Source: G965230065 sp965230065 (GTDB taxonomy: Bacteria; Bacteroidota; Bacteroidia; Cytophagales; Cyclobacteriaceae). From it: a DNA stretch of 64,000 nucleotides. Location: positions 6,696,001 to 6,760,000 of the forward strand of contig OZ245942.1 of assembly GCA_965230065.1 (NCBI GenBank), read 5' to 3'. The translations under genes and the position numbers were made by a program. The notes beneath the pieces are model-generated. The model did no database searches. It worked only from the letters and a program-made list of their open reading frames with translations, and was not told the DNA's origin. This document shows positions 16,856 through 25,663 of the stretch, one piece after another (within the stretch, counting starts at the first letter, position 1; every line of letters starts with the position of its first letter).

Positions 16856-17890
16856 CTATTCTACGAACGCAGCCTCATTAGTCACGGGTGCATCAGCTGG
16901 CTTCATGTGCAGTACTTCCTGCATAAACTGGCCTGTGGCGTTCATCACATTTTGCCAGTCATTGGAGCGGATATAAGAAGCAATTACATGATTGTCGGCC
17001 TCGGGAAAGGCTTCTTTTCTTTTGAGGGGTTCCGGCGTACCCAGTTGCTCATACATTTCCAGCATTTTAGGCACGGAAACTACCATGTCCTGTTCTTCTT
17101 CATTTTTATAATAATACCCAAGAAATACCGGACAGTGAATATTTTGAAACGTTTCCGGGGTCATCAGTTCACCTACCAAAACACTCAGGGCTACGTACGC
17201 TTCGGTATGGTATACCCGTGACCAGTACTGTTTTTCCAAACCTTCCCTTTCTTCTATGACCGGATTCCCCTGCACCATGCTGGTGAGTTGCGCTCCCCAT
17301 GGGCCACGTGCTAAAAATAGTGTGCCTTCATACGTATCGATAATCGGAGAATAAGCAATCACAGCTTTAATTTCAGGGTTTTCTGAAGCAAGGTACAATC
17401 CCAAAGCCCCCCCCGTAGAAGTAGCCATGATGATGACCGTATCGCCCAATGATTTACCAATGGCTACGGCTCGTTTAGCTGACTCAAGGTAATTTTCGGC
17501 AGTTATGTCCTCAAAGGCATCGTCTGTATCTATGCCCTGGTCTTTTAAGCGTGAAAGATAAAGATTGCACCCATACTTTCTGGCAAGGGTTATATGCACC
17601 GGGTCACCTTCAGCCTGACTGGCCCCGAACCCGTGCAAGTACACAATGCTATAAGGAGTTTTTTCTTTCCTTGTACTATCAAACCAGACAATTCGCGCCT
17701 GGTTATTGGCTTTAATGCCCGGCACTTCGGCTTCCTGTACATTAATTTCCCTCTCAAGGGCTGCGAGGTCAGTAGTTACCGTGGGTAGTTGTCCGTTCAA
17801 ATCTGGTGTGCCTGGTGTTGGGCCTAGCAGATAAATCAAAACCAGCACTAATAAAAATGCGAACAAGCCAATAAAAAATTTTTTCAACAT
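16856..17890 (-). CDS. Membrane-anchored alpha/beta hydrolase
   Basis: The 344-residue protein has an N-terminal signal anchor (residues 3-24) and an alpha/beta hydrolase fold. The oxyanion region is YLHGFGAS (about 82-89). The nucleophile elbow is ATSTGG, a variant with alanine in place of the first glycine, near residue 156. The likely catalytic histidine is in ADNHVIAS, near 307. It probably acts on a small ester or peptide in the periplasm. It lies upstream of mcrB on the same strand and may share its transcript, though a functional link to restriction is not obvious. Confidence 0.85.
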   Translation of the reverse strand: MLKKFFIGLFAFLLVLVLIYLLGPTPGTPDLNGQLPTVTTDLAALEREINVQEAEVPGIKANNQARIVWFDSTRKEKTPYSIVYLHGFGASQAEGDPVHITLARKYGCNLYLSRLKDQGIDTDDAFEDITAENYLESAKRAVAIGKSLGDTVIIMATSTGGALGLYLASENPEIKAVIAYSPIIDTYEGTLFLARGPWGAQLTSMVQGNPVIEEREGLEKQYWSRVYHTEAYVALSVLVGELMTPETFQNIHCPVFLGYYYKNEEEQDMVVSVPKMLEMYEQLGTPEPLKRKEAFPEADNHVIASYIRSNDWQNVMNATGQFMQEVLHMKPADAPVTNEAAFVE

Positions 17891-18328
17891 GATTAAGGTT
17901 TAGCTAATTGTGAACCTGATTTTTATATGCGACCTGGAAAGCCGCCCTACTATGTAAAATGTCTCTTAAAGTTATGTTAAAATGCCTAATGAACCTTGCA
18001 ATAAAAAGCATTAAGCTGGAATTAAACAAAACCTTCGCTTTTGACACATGGTTCTGGTAAATAAATCGCTTAAAAGAAGCAATGACCGGGACAGATATGG
18101 TTTCTTATTTGCGTTTAGAAAAGGAACATTTTTCTTTAAATATTTTAAAATATAATTATTTTAATACAATTATAATTAACATAATTATAGTTACGATACA
18201 TTTTAGTATTTCACATAAAAGTTGATACGTTATCGTTGAAAACAGAAAAAATAACACACATTTTTTGAGCGAAGGCTGTATTTTTGGGCATAGCAACCTA
18301 TATTCGTTCTGACGCAAAAAACTATCTC
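17891..18328. promoter_or_regulatory. Divergent promoter region between the hydrolase-mcrBC unit and the WYL regulator
   Basis: This gap holds no gene that I can support. It is very AT-rich at 18135-18190, with a perfect 7-base inverted repeat TATAATT/AATTATA at 18171-18189 (5-base loop), and GATA-CGT-TATC at 18224-18234. An exact -7 element, TATTTTTG, lies at 18279-18286. It would start transcription about 35-40 bases before the ATG at 18329. The palindromes are candidate operators for the WYL regulator. Confidence 0.45.
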
Positions 18329-19219
18329 ATGCCTGCTCAACAAAAGATGTTTCGGGTGTTTAAACTGATTGGTTTACTCACAGCCCGCCCTGGTAAAACG
18401 GTCAAACAACTGGCCGAATCTTTAGAAATTAACCCCCGCTCTGTATACCGGTATTTTGAACTTCTGGAAGAATTGGGTTTTATTGTTGAAAAAGACTTTG
18501 ATGACCGGTATTTTATATTCAACAATGAAATGCAAAATACTGCTGCCTTTAACTTTACTGTTGAAGAAGCTACTGTATTGAAAAGGTCACTGAATGCATT
18601 GCAGGAAAACAACCCTTTACGCGAAAGTATTTCCCGAAAGCTTTTCTTAAACTCAGAGCTGGAAACCCACAGCGTTAATTTGCACAATGCCCGCCTGAGC
18701 CAGAATATTGAAAAACTCAGCATGTCAATTAAAAATGAAAGACAGGTGATTTTGCAAAATTACCACTCGGCCAACAGCAATACCATCACCGACCGCCTGG
18801 TAGAACCCATTGACCTGATTGAAGACTATAAAACCGTGGTGGCTTATGACGTGAAAAACAAAGGCAACCGCCATTTTAAAATAGAACGGATTGAGGGCGT
18901 AAAAATCCTGGAAAAGAAGCACAAAAATCGGAAAAACCATCAGGTAGTAGAAACCGATATGTTTGGGATGAGTGGCAAAGAAAACAAAAAAGTCCAACTC
19001 AAATTAAGCCAACGGGCCTCACTGCTGCTGAATGAAGAATACCCCCTCTCCCGCCCCTATACCTCTGAAAATAAAGAGAGCTATTTCTTTGAAGGCCCGG
19101 TAAAGAGCTTTAAAGGCATTGGCCGTTTCATCCTCGGTTTGTTAGATGAAATAGAGGTAATCCGCCCAAAAGAATTGATTGATTATCTGGAGGATAAAAT
19201 AAGGAAGAAGGGGTTTTAG
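18329..19219 (+). CDS. WYL-domain transcriptional regulator
   Basis: The 296-residue protein has an N-terminal helix-turn-helix (about residues 5-60; KTVKQLAESLEINPRSVYRYFELLEELG). A WYL-type ligand-binding region follows (about 125-215), then a C-terminal extension (WCX-like). Such regulators often sense nucleotides or nucleic acids and commonly sit beside phage-defence genes. A TTG in frame at 18284 falls inside the predicted -7 element, so ATG 18329 is preferred. It is divergent from the hydrolase-mcrB-mcrC unit, and control of that unit is an inference. It converges with the DUF2452 gene 5 bases downstream. Confidence 0.88.
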   Translation: MPAQQKMFRVFKLIGLLTARPGKTVKQLAESLEINPRSVYRYFELLEELGFIVEKDFDDRYFIFNNEMQNTAAFNFTVEEATVLKRSLNALQENNPLRESISRKLFLNSELETHSVNLHNARLSQNIEKLSMSIKNERQVILQNYHSANSNTITDRLVEPIDLIEDYKTVVAYDVKNKGNRHFKIERIEGVKILEKKHKNRKNHQVVETDMFGMSGKENKKVQLKLSQRASLLLNEEYPLSRPYTSENKESYFFEGPVKSFKGIGRFILGLLDEIEVIRPKELIDYLEDKIRKKGF

Positions 19220-19224
19220 ATGTT

Positions 19225-19707
19225 TTATTCACTTAAATCTACATTCCACGTATGGTCGGCCAAAAGAGACACCCGGGCAATGAATTTGGCAAAGGGTTTT
19301 TTCTTTTTCCCCCACTCATCCGGGGCTATCATGGAGAGCACATCCGCACCATCCTCTTTTTCATAGAGAAAATAAGTTTGCCCTACCAGGGGCTGAAAAC
19401 TCATTTGTGCCGTATAAATCCGTTCAGATACCTCTACCCTGCTTTGTAAATCTTTGGCCTGGCTGGCCAGTGTTTTCATCTGCTCATAAATTTGCTGCAT
19501 TTGCATGTTGGTCTGCTCCCGCATGGCCGCCATCGCCCTGCCTTTGATCTTCCCTTTGTCTTCGGGTTTGATCAACCCGCTGCCCACATGGTGGGCGTAC
19601 TCCATCAGGCCGGGAAAATCGGCCACTTTGTCTTTTTCCTTTTCCAGATCAATTTTACTCAGGTCGACTTTGTTTTTTTCTCTATCCACTGCTTCGCTTT
19701 TTTTCAT
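19225..19707 (-). CDS. DUF2452 family protein
   Basis: The 160-residue protein matches the DUF2452 pattern: a conserved PGLMEYAHHVGSGLIKP segment (about 31-47), then GRAMAAMREQTNMQMQQIYEQM, a helical stretch, and a C-terminal beta-rich part with QTYFLYEK. It is cytoplasmic and has no known role. The longer frame to 19794 adds 29 residues of unlikely composition before MKKSEAVDRE, so the ATG at 19707 is chosen. Confidence 0.85.
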   Translation of the reverse strand: MKKSEAVDREKNKVDLSKIDLEKEKDKVADFPGLMEYAHHVGSGLIKPEDKGKIKGRAMAAMREQTNMQMQQIYEQMKTLASQAKDLQSRVEVSERIYTAQMSFQPLVGQTYFLYEKEDGADVLSMIAPDEWGKKKKPFAKFIARVSLLADHTWNVDLSE

Positions 19708-20135
19708 ACAACTTATCTGCAAAGGTAGTGGTTTGAATTTTTTACAAGAATTCCTATAGGGGTTTCCGGGGAAAAATTTCAATATGATAAACAAATTGCC
19801 TGATTTCAGTCATTTTGAGAGAAAAACACCCACATTTCTTAAGAAAATACAATTTCAGGAATAATATTACTTTTTGCACCTTATATCTGCCTGTTATTTA
19901 TGCTGATATGTTACACTATTATTACACAAATGATGACATTTTATTTATAATTAATTGATTATAAGCGTTTTATAACAAATTTACATTTCCTCAACTTCTT
20001 ATAATCCCTTACAACCCATCCTCTTATTTTGCCATATCAGGGTATTATTTTTGTAATATTCCAAGAAAATCCCCGGTAATATCCCGATATGCTGTGGATT
20101 TGGATAATGTGTAAGCGCTTTAATGAATTTCAGCT
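19708..20135. promoter_or_regulatory. Intergenic region upstream of the T9SS adhesin gene
   Basis: This divergent, AT-rich gap contains no convincing gene or RNA. An exact Bacteroidota -7 element (TATTTTTG) lies at 20046-20053, about 80 bases before the adhesin ATG. A TTTG at 20028-20031 is closer than the usual -33 spacing. No strong hairpin was seen. Confidence 0.4.
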
Positions 20136-23100
20136 ATGGGTGTGTACAGGAACTTAAGGGCTTTTGTATTTATATCAATATTTTTCATTTCCCCTCAAAT
20201 ATTCGCACAAAGCAATTGCGATGACCTCGTTTTGATGGACCAGGGCAACCAGGTTTTCAAGAACCGGGTTTGTGCCCCTGTTGTTTTCGACTGGCTTGTA
20301 TTCTGCAAAAGAATAAATGGTAAAACTGTTCAATTTGTATACGACTGGGGGGATGGTGTTGAGCAAACAATTACCCCAAACTACAACGCTGGAACCAACC
20401 AATATGAATATACAGCTTCACATACTTATCCGGATGCTGCTGCTACCATGGAACTTTGTAACTACGAAGCCAAAGTATATATTGAAATTGATGGTGAAAG
20501 GTGTACGGATAATCCTCAGGAACAAACAGTAATTGTATGGGATATAGATGATGAAAACGGAGGGGAAATGCGGGTTGAGCCTGAGCTTTACCGCGTTTGT
20601 GAAGGAAATGATGCCACCATTAGTTTTACAGATAACAGTAAATGGAACTGTGTGCCCCCAGATGTCCTGCAAAACCTAAACCAAGCCAACCGATGGACTC
20701 AGTGGGTTTACGGAACTGCCGGTTCTACCATTGCCGATGTGGAAGTGAATGGGGGTGTGCAAACCTATCCATACATTGACCCGGCTAATCAGGTTGAATA
20801 TTATCCTACGCCTGCACTAACACCCAGCTCTCAAAGCCTTGATGTATATGTGCCTAATACCGCTACAGTTGGGCAACAGTTCAACATAACTTTAAAAAAC
20901 TGGAACCAGTGTAACCCTTATGATAATGACTTATCAGATACACCCACCAGTCCTGTCAGTGGAGATGCAATCAATGGTGATAATGCTCCAATTTCAAAAG
21001 AAGCCACCATCCTGATTGTAGACAGGGCCAAACCTGATTACCAAACAAAGCTAAATGATGTTAGTGGCTCTGTACAATCAATATTTTGCATAGGAGACCA
21101 AATTTATTTTGAAGATTTAACCCCAACCATTACAGGGGCAGACTTTGAATATACCTGGGAGTTTTATGATGGAAATACCGATGCCAGCACCCGACTAGAC
21201 ACTAAAGATGCAAAAAACACTACTTTTTCGTATAATACAAGTGGTGAAAAACTTATCCGACTAAGGGTAATTGATACAGAATCAGTAGGAAATTGTGGTG
21301 GGTATATTGATAAAACTGTAACCATCTACCCTTCTGCACAAGCCGAACTCACCACCACCGATGCAAGCGATAACCCCATCGTCCCTGAGTTTTGCCAGGA
21401 TGCCACCAACTCCCAAAGCTTTGATGTAAAAATCCACGATGCTACTGTGGGCTATGATGCTACGGCGGAATGGACCTGGCACTTTTATGAAAAAAACAGC
21501 ACCAGCACAATTGAAAGTACCCATAACGGAACAACCACCACAGCAACTTTCACCAAAACGTATACCGATCCCGGTGTCTATATGGTAGAGCTAATCTCGT
21601 CCAATGTAGGCATCAATTGCGATACACGGGATACCCTTTACATCAAAGTTTTCAGTGATCCAGAGGCAGATTTTACCGCTGATTTAGTTTGTGAAGATGA
21701 AAGCACAACATTTACCAGCACTTCCGGCATTCCTACCGTGGTGGATGGCGACAGCATCCTCACATACGCCTGGGATTTTGACTATGACGGGGTTACTTTC
21801 AATCCCGATGCAACTTACAATAACGACGACCCTTTTACCTATCAACTTGGCACGTCAGGTACCTACCCGGTAGCCTTACAGGTTACCACCGCCAAAGGAG
21901 GCTGCTCCAATTTGATAGTGAAAGATGTGGAAGTAAAACCTACACCGTATACCAGCTTTACCGCAGGCCCTGTGGAAGGCTGTCCGGATTTGGAAGTGAA
22001 TTTTGCTATTGACACTTTATTGGCAGACCAGCCGGTAGGCATCACAAAATACTTTTGGCACATTACCGACCATTTTACCGGAAATGTAACTTCTTATGAG
22101 GTAGACCCGCCCCAGGACAGTTTTACCGCCCCTCCTTTTACCTATGACCGTACCGACAACCAACTGCACACGTACGGTGTGCAACTGGAAGCCATCACCG
22201 CCAATGGTTGTGACAGGATAAGTGAGCCGGATACCATCACCGTTTATCCCAATCCGGGTTCCGGTTTTGTCATCGTTAATCTATCCTCGGCAGATAAAAA
22301 CTGCTCGCCCCGGGATTATCACTTCCGGGCCAACAAAGGCACAAGGGATTTATCTCCCGATTCGTACCATTGGGTGATTGAAGATAAAGACAACAACATT
22401 GTGGTTGATACGACCATTGCAGGCACTGAGCCTAATTTCACTTATGTGCTGACCAATGATGAAATCCTGGTGAAAAGTTTTACGGTAACATTGCAGCCTT
22501 CAAAAACGGCCATGTGTATTCAGCCTTCTACCCACACGGTGAATGTAAACCCCATTCCGAGCGCTGACTTTACGATTACAGAAACCTATTCAGATTGCAG
22601 TGTTGTAACTTATTTTGTAGAAGCCGAGCAAAAAAGTATTGTTTACGACTGGAACGTGAGTGTGCCTACCATCAACACCCCCGACCTGACCGAAGACAGA
22701 ATGGAACTTACATTTGCAAGGCAGCCTGGAACCACGCAGAATATTGATATACAATTGGTTACAACCAACGTAGCCGGATGCCAAAGTATTCCTGCCATTG
22801 AAAATCTCAGTATTTCAGAAAAAGAGGATATTAACGCTTCCTTTACCATTGATCCGGTAAAACAAAAAATACCCAATAGCACGGTAAACATTACCAACAA
22901 CACAACACCTGGAAGTTGGGCCTACCTGTGGGAGTTTGGAGACGGGGCCACTTCAACGGCTGTTAACCCTAGTTCACACACTTATGACAGCTATGGCGAT
23001 TATCCAATAAAACTGACTGTATCCGGTTCCGATTGCTCGGAGTCAGATTCAATCACCGCCATTATTGAGCCTACATTGCCCGTCGTTGATTTCACATATT

Positions 23101-24383
23101 CTCAGGTGGAAGGCTGTTTGCCTGTGATTGTGAGTTTTACCAACCTTTCAGAATACGGCAATCCTGACACTTATTTCTGGGATTTTGGGGATGGAAAAAC
23201 GTCTACGGAAGAAAACCCTACACACATTTATCGTGAAAATGGCGTGTACACCGTCACGTTGCAAGCCAGCAATATTTTGGGTGTGCTTATCACAACAGAG
23301 AAGCAGGTTGTGGTGGATTTGGAAAATGGGCCGGTGGCCGATTTTAACATCCAAAAAGCCACCAAGTTTTTACCTGACGAGCCAGTATTCCTTTCCAATT
23401 ACAGCCAGAATGCCAGCAGTTACTGGTGGGATTTTGGAGATGGAGCTACATCCACCCAGCTTGAACCCCAGCATATTTATAGAAACTCAGGGGACTATGA
23501 CATTTCGCTCATCGCTTATAACGAAAATGGATGTACAGATACCATCACCAGCACCATTACCATCTTGCCCATTGAGCCGGTGGTTGATTTTGAAATCACC
23601 CCTACCTCGGGTTGCCGTCCACTGAAAGTACACTTCACCAACCTCAGCCGGTATGCCGAGCCTGATTCGTATTACTGGACTTTTGGACAGGGGCAAGGCG
23701 TTTCAACAGAAGTGAACCCGACATATACCTACTATGAACCAGGGATTTACACCGTCACTTTAAGGGCCAGCAATAGTGCCGGGGTGAGCATGGAAGAAAG
23801 AAAAGAATTCAGCATTGAAGTTTATGATAACCCTACTGCCGGATTTAGTATACGGCCGGAAGAAGTGTTTTTGCCACAGCCAATATTCCTGGCTAACCTG
23901 AGTCGGGGAGCGACTACTTATCAGTGGCATTTTGGGGACGGGAATTCCTCCACAGAGTTTGAACCCCAACATGAATACAAGGAAGCAGGTTCGTATGACG
24001 TTACCCTGATTGCTGAAAATGAATATGGTTGCACAGACACCCTCAGGCAGGAAAATGCGGTATATGTGGAAAAAGGAGGAAACATTAACATTCCCAATGC
24101 TTTTACACCCAGCTTAGAAGGTCCCGGCGCCAGCGAAGTAATCAGTGGAAACAGCTACAACGATGTATTCTTACCAGTTTTTGAAGGGGTTACCGATTTT
24201 CACATGCTGATTTATAACCGCTGGGGAGAGTTACTTTTTGAAAGTAAGGATAAAAGCTTTGGGTGGGATGGCTATTTCAAAGGGAAACTAAGCGCCAAGG
24301 ATGTATATGTGTACAAACTCAACCTGAAATTTAGTGATGGAAGAAGGGAAACAATTGCTGGGGACGTAACCTTATTGAGGTAA
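20136..24383 (+). CDS. Large PKD-repeat surface protein with type B T9SS sorting domain
   Basis: The 1415-residue secreted protein has a signal peptide (about 1-25, ending IFAQ). A long series of PKD-like domains follows. Degenerate ones occupy the first 900 residues (motifs such as YDWGDG, YTWEFYDG, YAWDFDYDG). Five clear ones with WxFGDG/GQG cores fill about 900-1300. The C-terminal 90 residues (HMLIYNRWGELLFES, GWDGYF, VYVYKLNL) form the gliding-motility-type (CHU_C, type B) sorting domain that directs secretion through T9SS. The last four PKD units appear to be two copies of a two-domain block. The gene lies 15 bases before a PorP/SprF gene, the usual partner. A role in adhesion or motility is inferred. 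Confidence 0.95.
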   Translation: MGVYRNLRAFVFISIFFISPQIFAQSNCDDLVLMDQGNQVFKNRVCAPVVFDWLVFCKRINGKTVQFVYDWGDGVEQTITPNYNAGTNQYEYTASHTYPDAAATMELCNYEAKVYIEIDGERCTDNPQEQTVIVWDIDDENGGEMRVEPELYRVCEGNDATISFTDNSKWNCVPPDVLQNLNQANRWTQWVYGTAGSTIADVEVNGGVQTYPYIDPANQVEYYPTPALTPSSQSLDVYVPNTATVGQQFNITLKNWNQCNPYDNDLSDTPTSPVSGDAINGDNAPISKEATILIVDRAKPDYQTKLNDVSGSVQSIFCIGDQIYFEDLTPTITGADFEYTWEFYDGNTDASTRLDTKDAKNTTFSYNTSGEKLIRLRVIDTESVGNCGGYIDKTVTIYPSAQAELTTTDASDNPIVPEFCQDATNSQSFDVKIHDATVGYDATAEWTWHFYEKNSTSTIESTHNGTTTTATFTKTYTDPGVYMVELISSNVGINCDTRDTLYIKVFSDPEADFTADLVCEDESTTFTSTSGIPTVVDGDSILTYAWDFDYDGVTFNPDATYNNDDPFTYQLGTSGTYPVALQVTTAKGGCSNLIVKDVEVKPTPYTSFTAGPVEGCPDLEVNFAIDTLLADQPVGITKYFWHITDHFTGNVTSYEVDPPQDSFTAPPFTYDRTDNQLHTYGVQLEAITANGCDRISEPDTITVYPNPGSGFVIVNLSSADKNCSPRDYHFRANKGTRDLSPDSYHWVIEDKDNNIVVDTTIAGTEPNFTYVLTNDEILVKSFTVTLQPSKTAMCIQPSTHTVNVNPIPSADFTITETYSDCSVVTYFVEAEQKSIVYDWNVSVPTINTPDLTEDRMELTFARQPGTTQNIDIQLVTTNVAGCQSIPAIENLSISEKEDINASFTIDPVKQKIPNSTVNITNNTTPGSWAYLWEFGDGATSTAVNPSSHTYDSYGDYPIKLTVSGSDCSESDSITAIIEPTLPVVDFTYSQVEGCLPVIVSFTNLSEYGNPDTYFWDFGDGKTSTEENPTHIYRENGVYTVTLQASNILGVLITTEKQVVVDLENGPVADFNIQKATKFLPDEPVFLSNYSQNASSYWWDFGDGATSTQLEPQHIYRNSGDYDISLIAYNENGCTDTITSTITILPIEPVVDFEITPTSGCRPLKVHFTNLSRYAEPDSYYWTFGQGQGVSTEVNPTYTYYEPGIYTVTLRASNSAGVSMEERKEFSIEVYDNPTAGFSIRPEEVFLPQPIFLANLSRGATTYQWHFGDGNSSTEFEPQHEYKEAGSYDVTLIAENEYGCTDTLRQENAVYVEKGGNINIPNAFTPSLEGPGASEVISGNSYNDVFLPVFEGVTDFHMLIYNRWGELLFESKDKSFGWDGYFKGKLSAKDVYVYKLNLKFSDGRRETIAGDVTLLR

Positions 24384-24398
24384 TTAAACATTTTTTGT

Positions 24399-25445
24399 AT
24401 GAGAAGGAATTTTTACTGCATTATTATTTTGAGCATACTACTGGGATCCCAATCGGCTTTTGGGCAGGATCCGCAGTTTACACAATATTACTCGGCTCCT
24501 TTGTACCAAAACCCCGCGTTTGCAGGTACTACGCCCCATCACAGGGTTGCATTTAATCACCGGAACCAGTGGTCGAGTTTGCCCAAGGCTTTTGTAACGT
24601 ACGCCGTTGGTTACGATTTAAATGTAAAAAACTCAAACAGCAATTTTGGCTTTTTGGCCACCACCGACAAAGCCGGGGAAGCAAATTTACGCTCCTCCAA
24701 CCTGGGTGCAGTTTATTCCTATGCTATTCCCATGACGAATAAAATGGTGATTGTTCCAGGCCTCCATGTGTCCTACACCTGGCAAAGCCTTGATTACAGC
24801 AAACTTGTTTTTGGAGATCAATTACACTTTGGAGACCCGGATGCCCCTTCGCTGGACCCCTCGGCCTATAGTTTTGAAAATCAGAAATATTTTGACTTCA
24901 ATACAGGAGTACTCCTTTACAATGATAAGTTTTGGGGCGGGTTTTCTTTACATCATCTGAACAAGCCCAAGCATTCATTTTTAGGGGAAGAAAGCAGCCT
25001 GCCTATTAAGACTTCAGTGCATGCAGGCCTTAAAATTCCTATAAACTTAGGTGCGATGAAAAGGGGAATATCATCCAGTATCAACCCATCGTTTAATTAC
25101 AAACACCAGGGGAAATTTGATCAATTAGATTTGGGACTAAACTATCAGTATCAGATGCTTACTTTGGGTGCCTGGTATAAGGGAATTCCTATTTTACAAG
25201 AAACAAATGACCATATCAATCATGATGCTATTGCTGTGGTTTTTGGAGTTTCTCTCAACGATTTTAGTTTCGCTTACAGTTATGACCTCACAGTTTCAAA
25301 ACTCGGCCCGGCATCTTCGGGAGGCTCCCATGAAATAGCATTGATTTTTCAGTTTGAGACCAAACGTTCGCCAAAACATGTAAGCAGAAAGGAAAAGTTT
25401 ACACCTTGTCCGGCGTTTACACCTAAGTTTATGTTTGCGCCCTAA
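24399..25445 (+). CDS. PorP/SprF family outer-membrane protein of type IX secretion
   Basis: The 348-residue protein has a signal peptide (about 1-22, ending AFGQ) followed by the family hallmark DPQFTQYYSAPLYQNPAFAG. A predicted 14-strand outer-membrane barrel comes next. SprF-like proteins are needed for secretion or surface attachment of a cognate type B adhesin, here almost certainly the preceding PKD protein. It lies 15 bases downstream in the same direction. Confidence 0.96.
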   Translation: MRRNFYCIIILSILLGSQSAFGQDPQFTQYYSAPLYQNPAFAGTTPHHRVAFNHRNQWSSLPKAFVTYAVGYDLNVKNSNSNFGFLATTDKAGEANLRSSNLGAVYSYAIPMTNKMVIVPGLHVSYTWQSLDYSKLVFGDQLHFGDPDAPSLDPSAYSFENQKYFDFNTGVLLYNDKFWGGFSLHHLNKPKHSFLGEESSLPIKTSVHAGLKIPINLGAMKRGISSSINPSFNYKHQGKFDQLDLGLNYQYQMLTLGAWYKGIPILQETNDHINHDAIAVVFGVSLNDFSFAYSYDLTVSKLGPASSGGSHEIALIFQFETKRSPKHVSRKEKFTPCPAFTPKFMFAP

Positions 25446-25456
25446 CAAACTAAACG

Positions 25457-25663
25457 TTATTTATCTTCTATATCTAACACAATATCGTGTTTTTTTAGCC
25501 ACTCTTCCCAGGAAGGAATGCGCCTGCGGGCTAATATGTGTAGGGTGGGGTCATAAAGAATTTCCTTGTATTCATCGTAAGATCTTTGCAGAAGTTTCTT
25601 AAACCCATCCGGAAGTTCAGACCAATTGAGTAGTTTCATAGCAGGTGGGGTTGTTAAAGTCAT
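25457..25663 (-). CDS. Small conserved-looking protein coupled to the Nramp-like gene
   Basis: The 68-residue protein has no membrane segment; it reads WSELPDGFKKLLQRSYDEYKEI, then RRRIPSWEEWLKKHDI. Its ATG overlaps the stop of the upstream transporter gene (ATGA at 25663-25660), which suggests translational coupling. An internal ATG at 25639 is an alternative start. Function is unknown; a regulatory partner of the transporter is possible. Confidence 0.65.
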   Translation of the reverse strand: MTLTTPPAMKLLNWSELPDGFKKLLQRSYDEYKEILYDPTLHILARRRIPSWEEWLKKHDIVLDIEDK

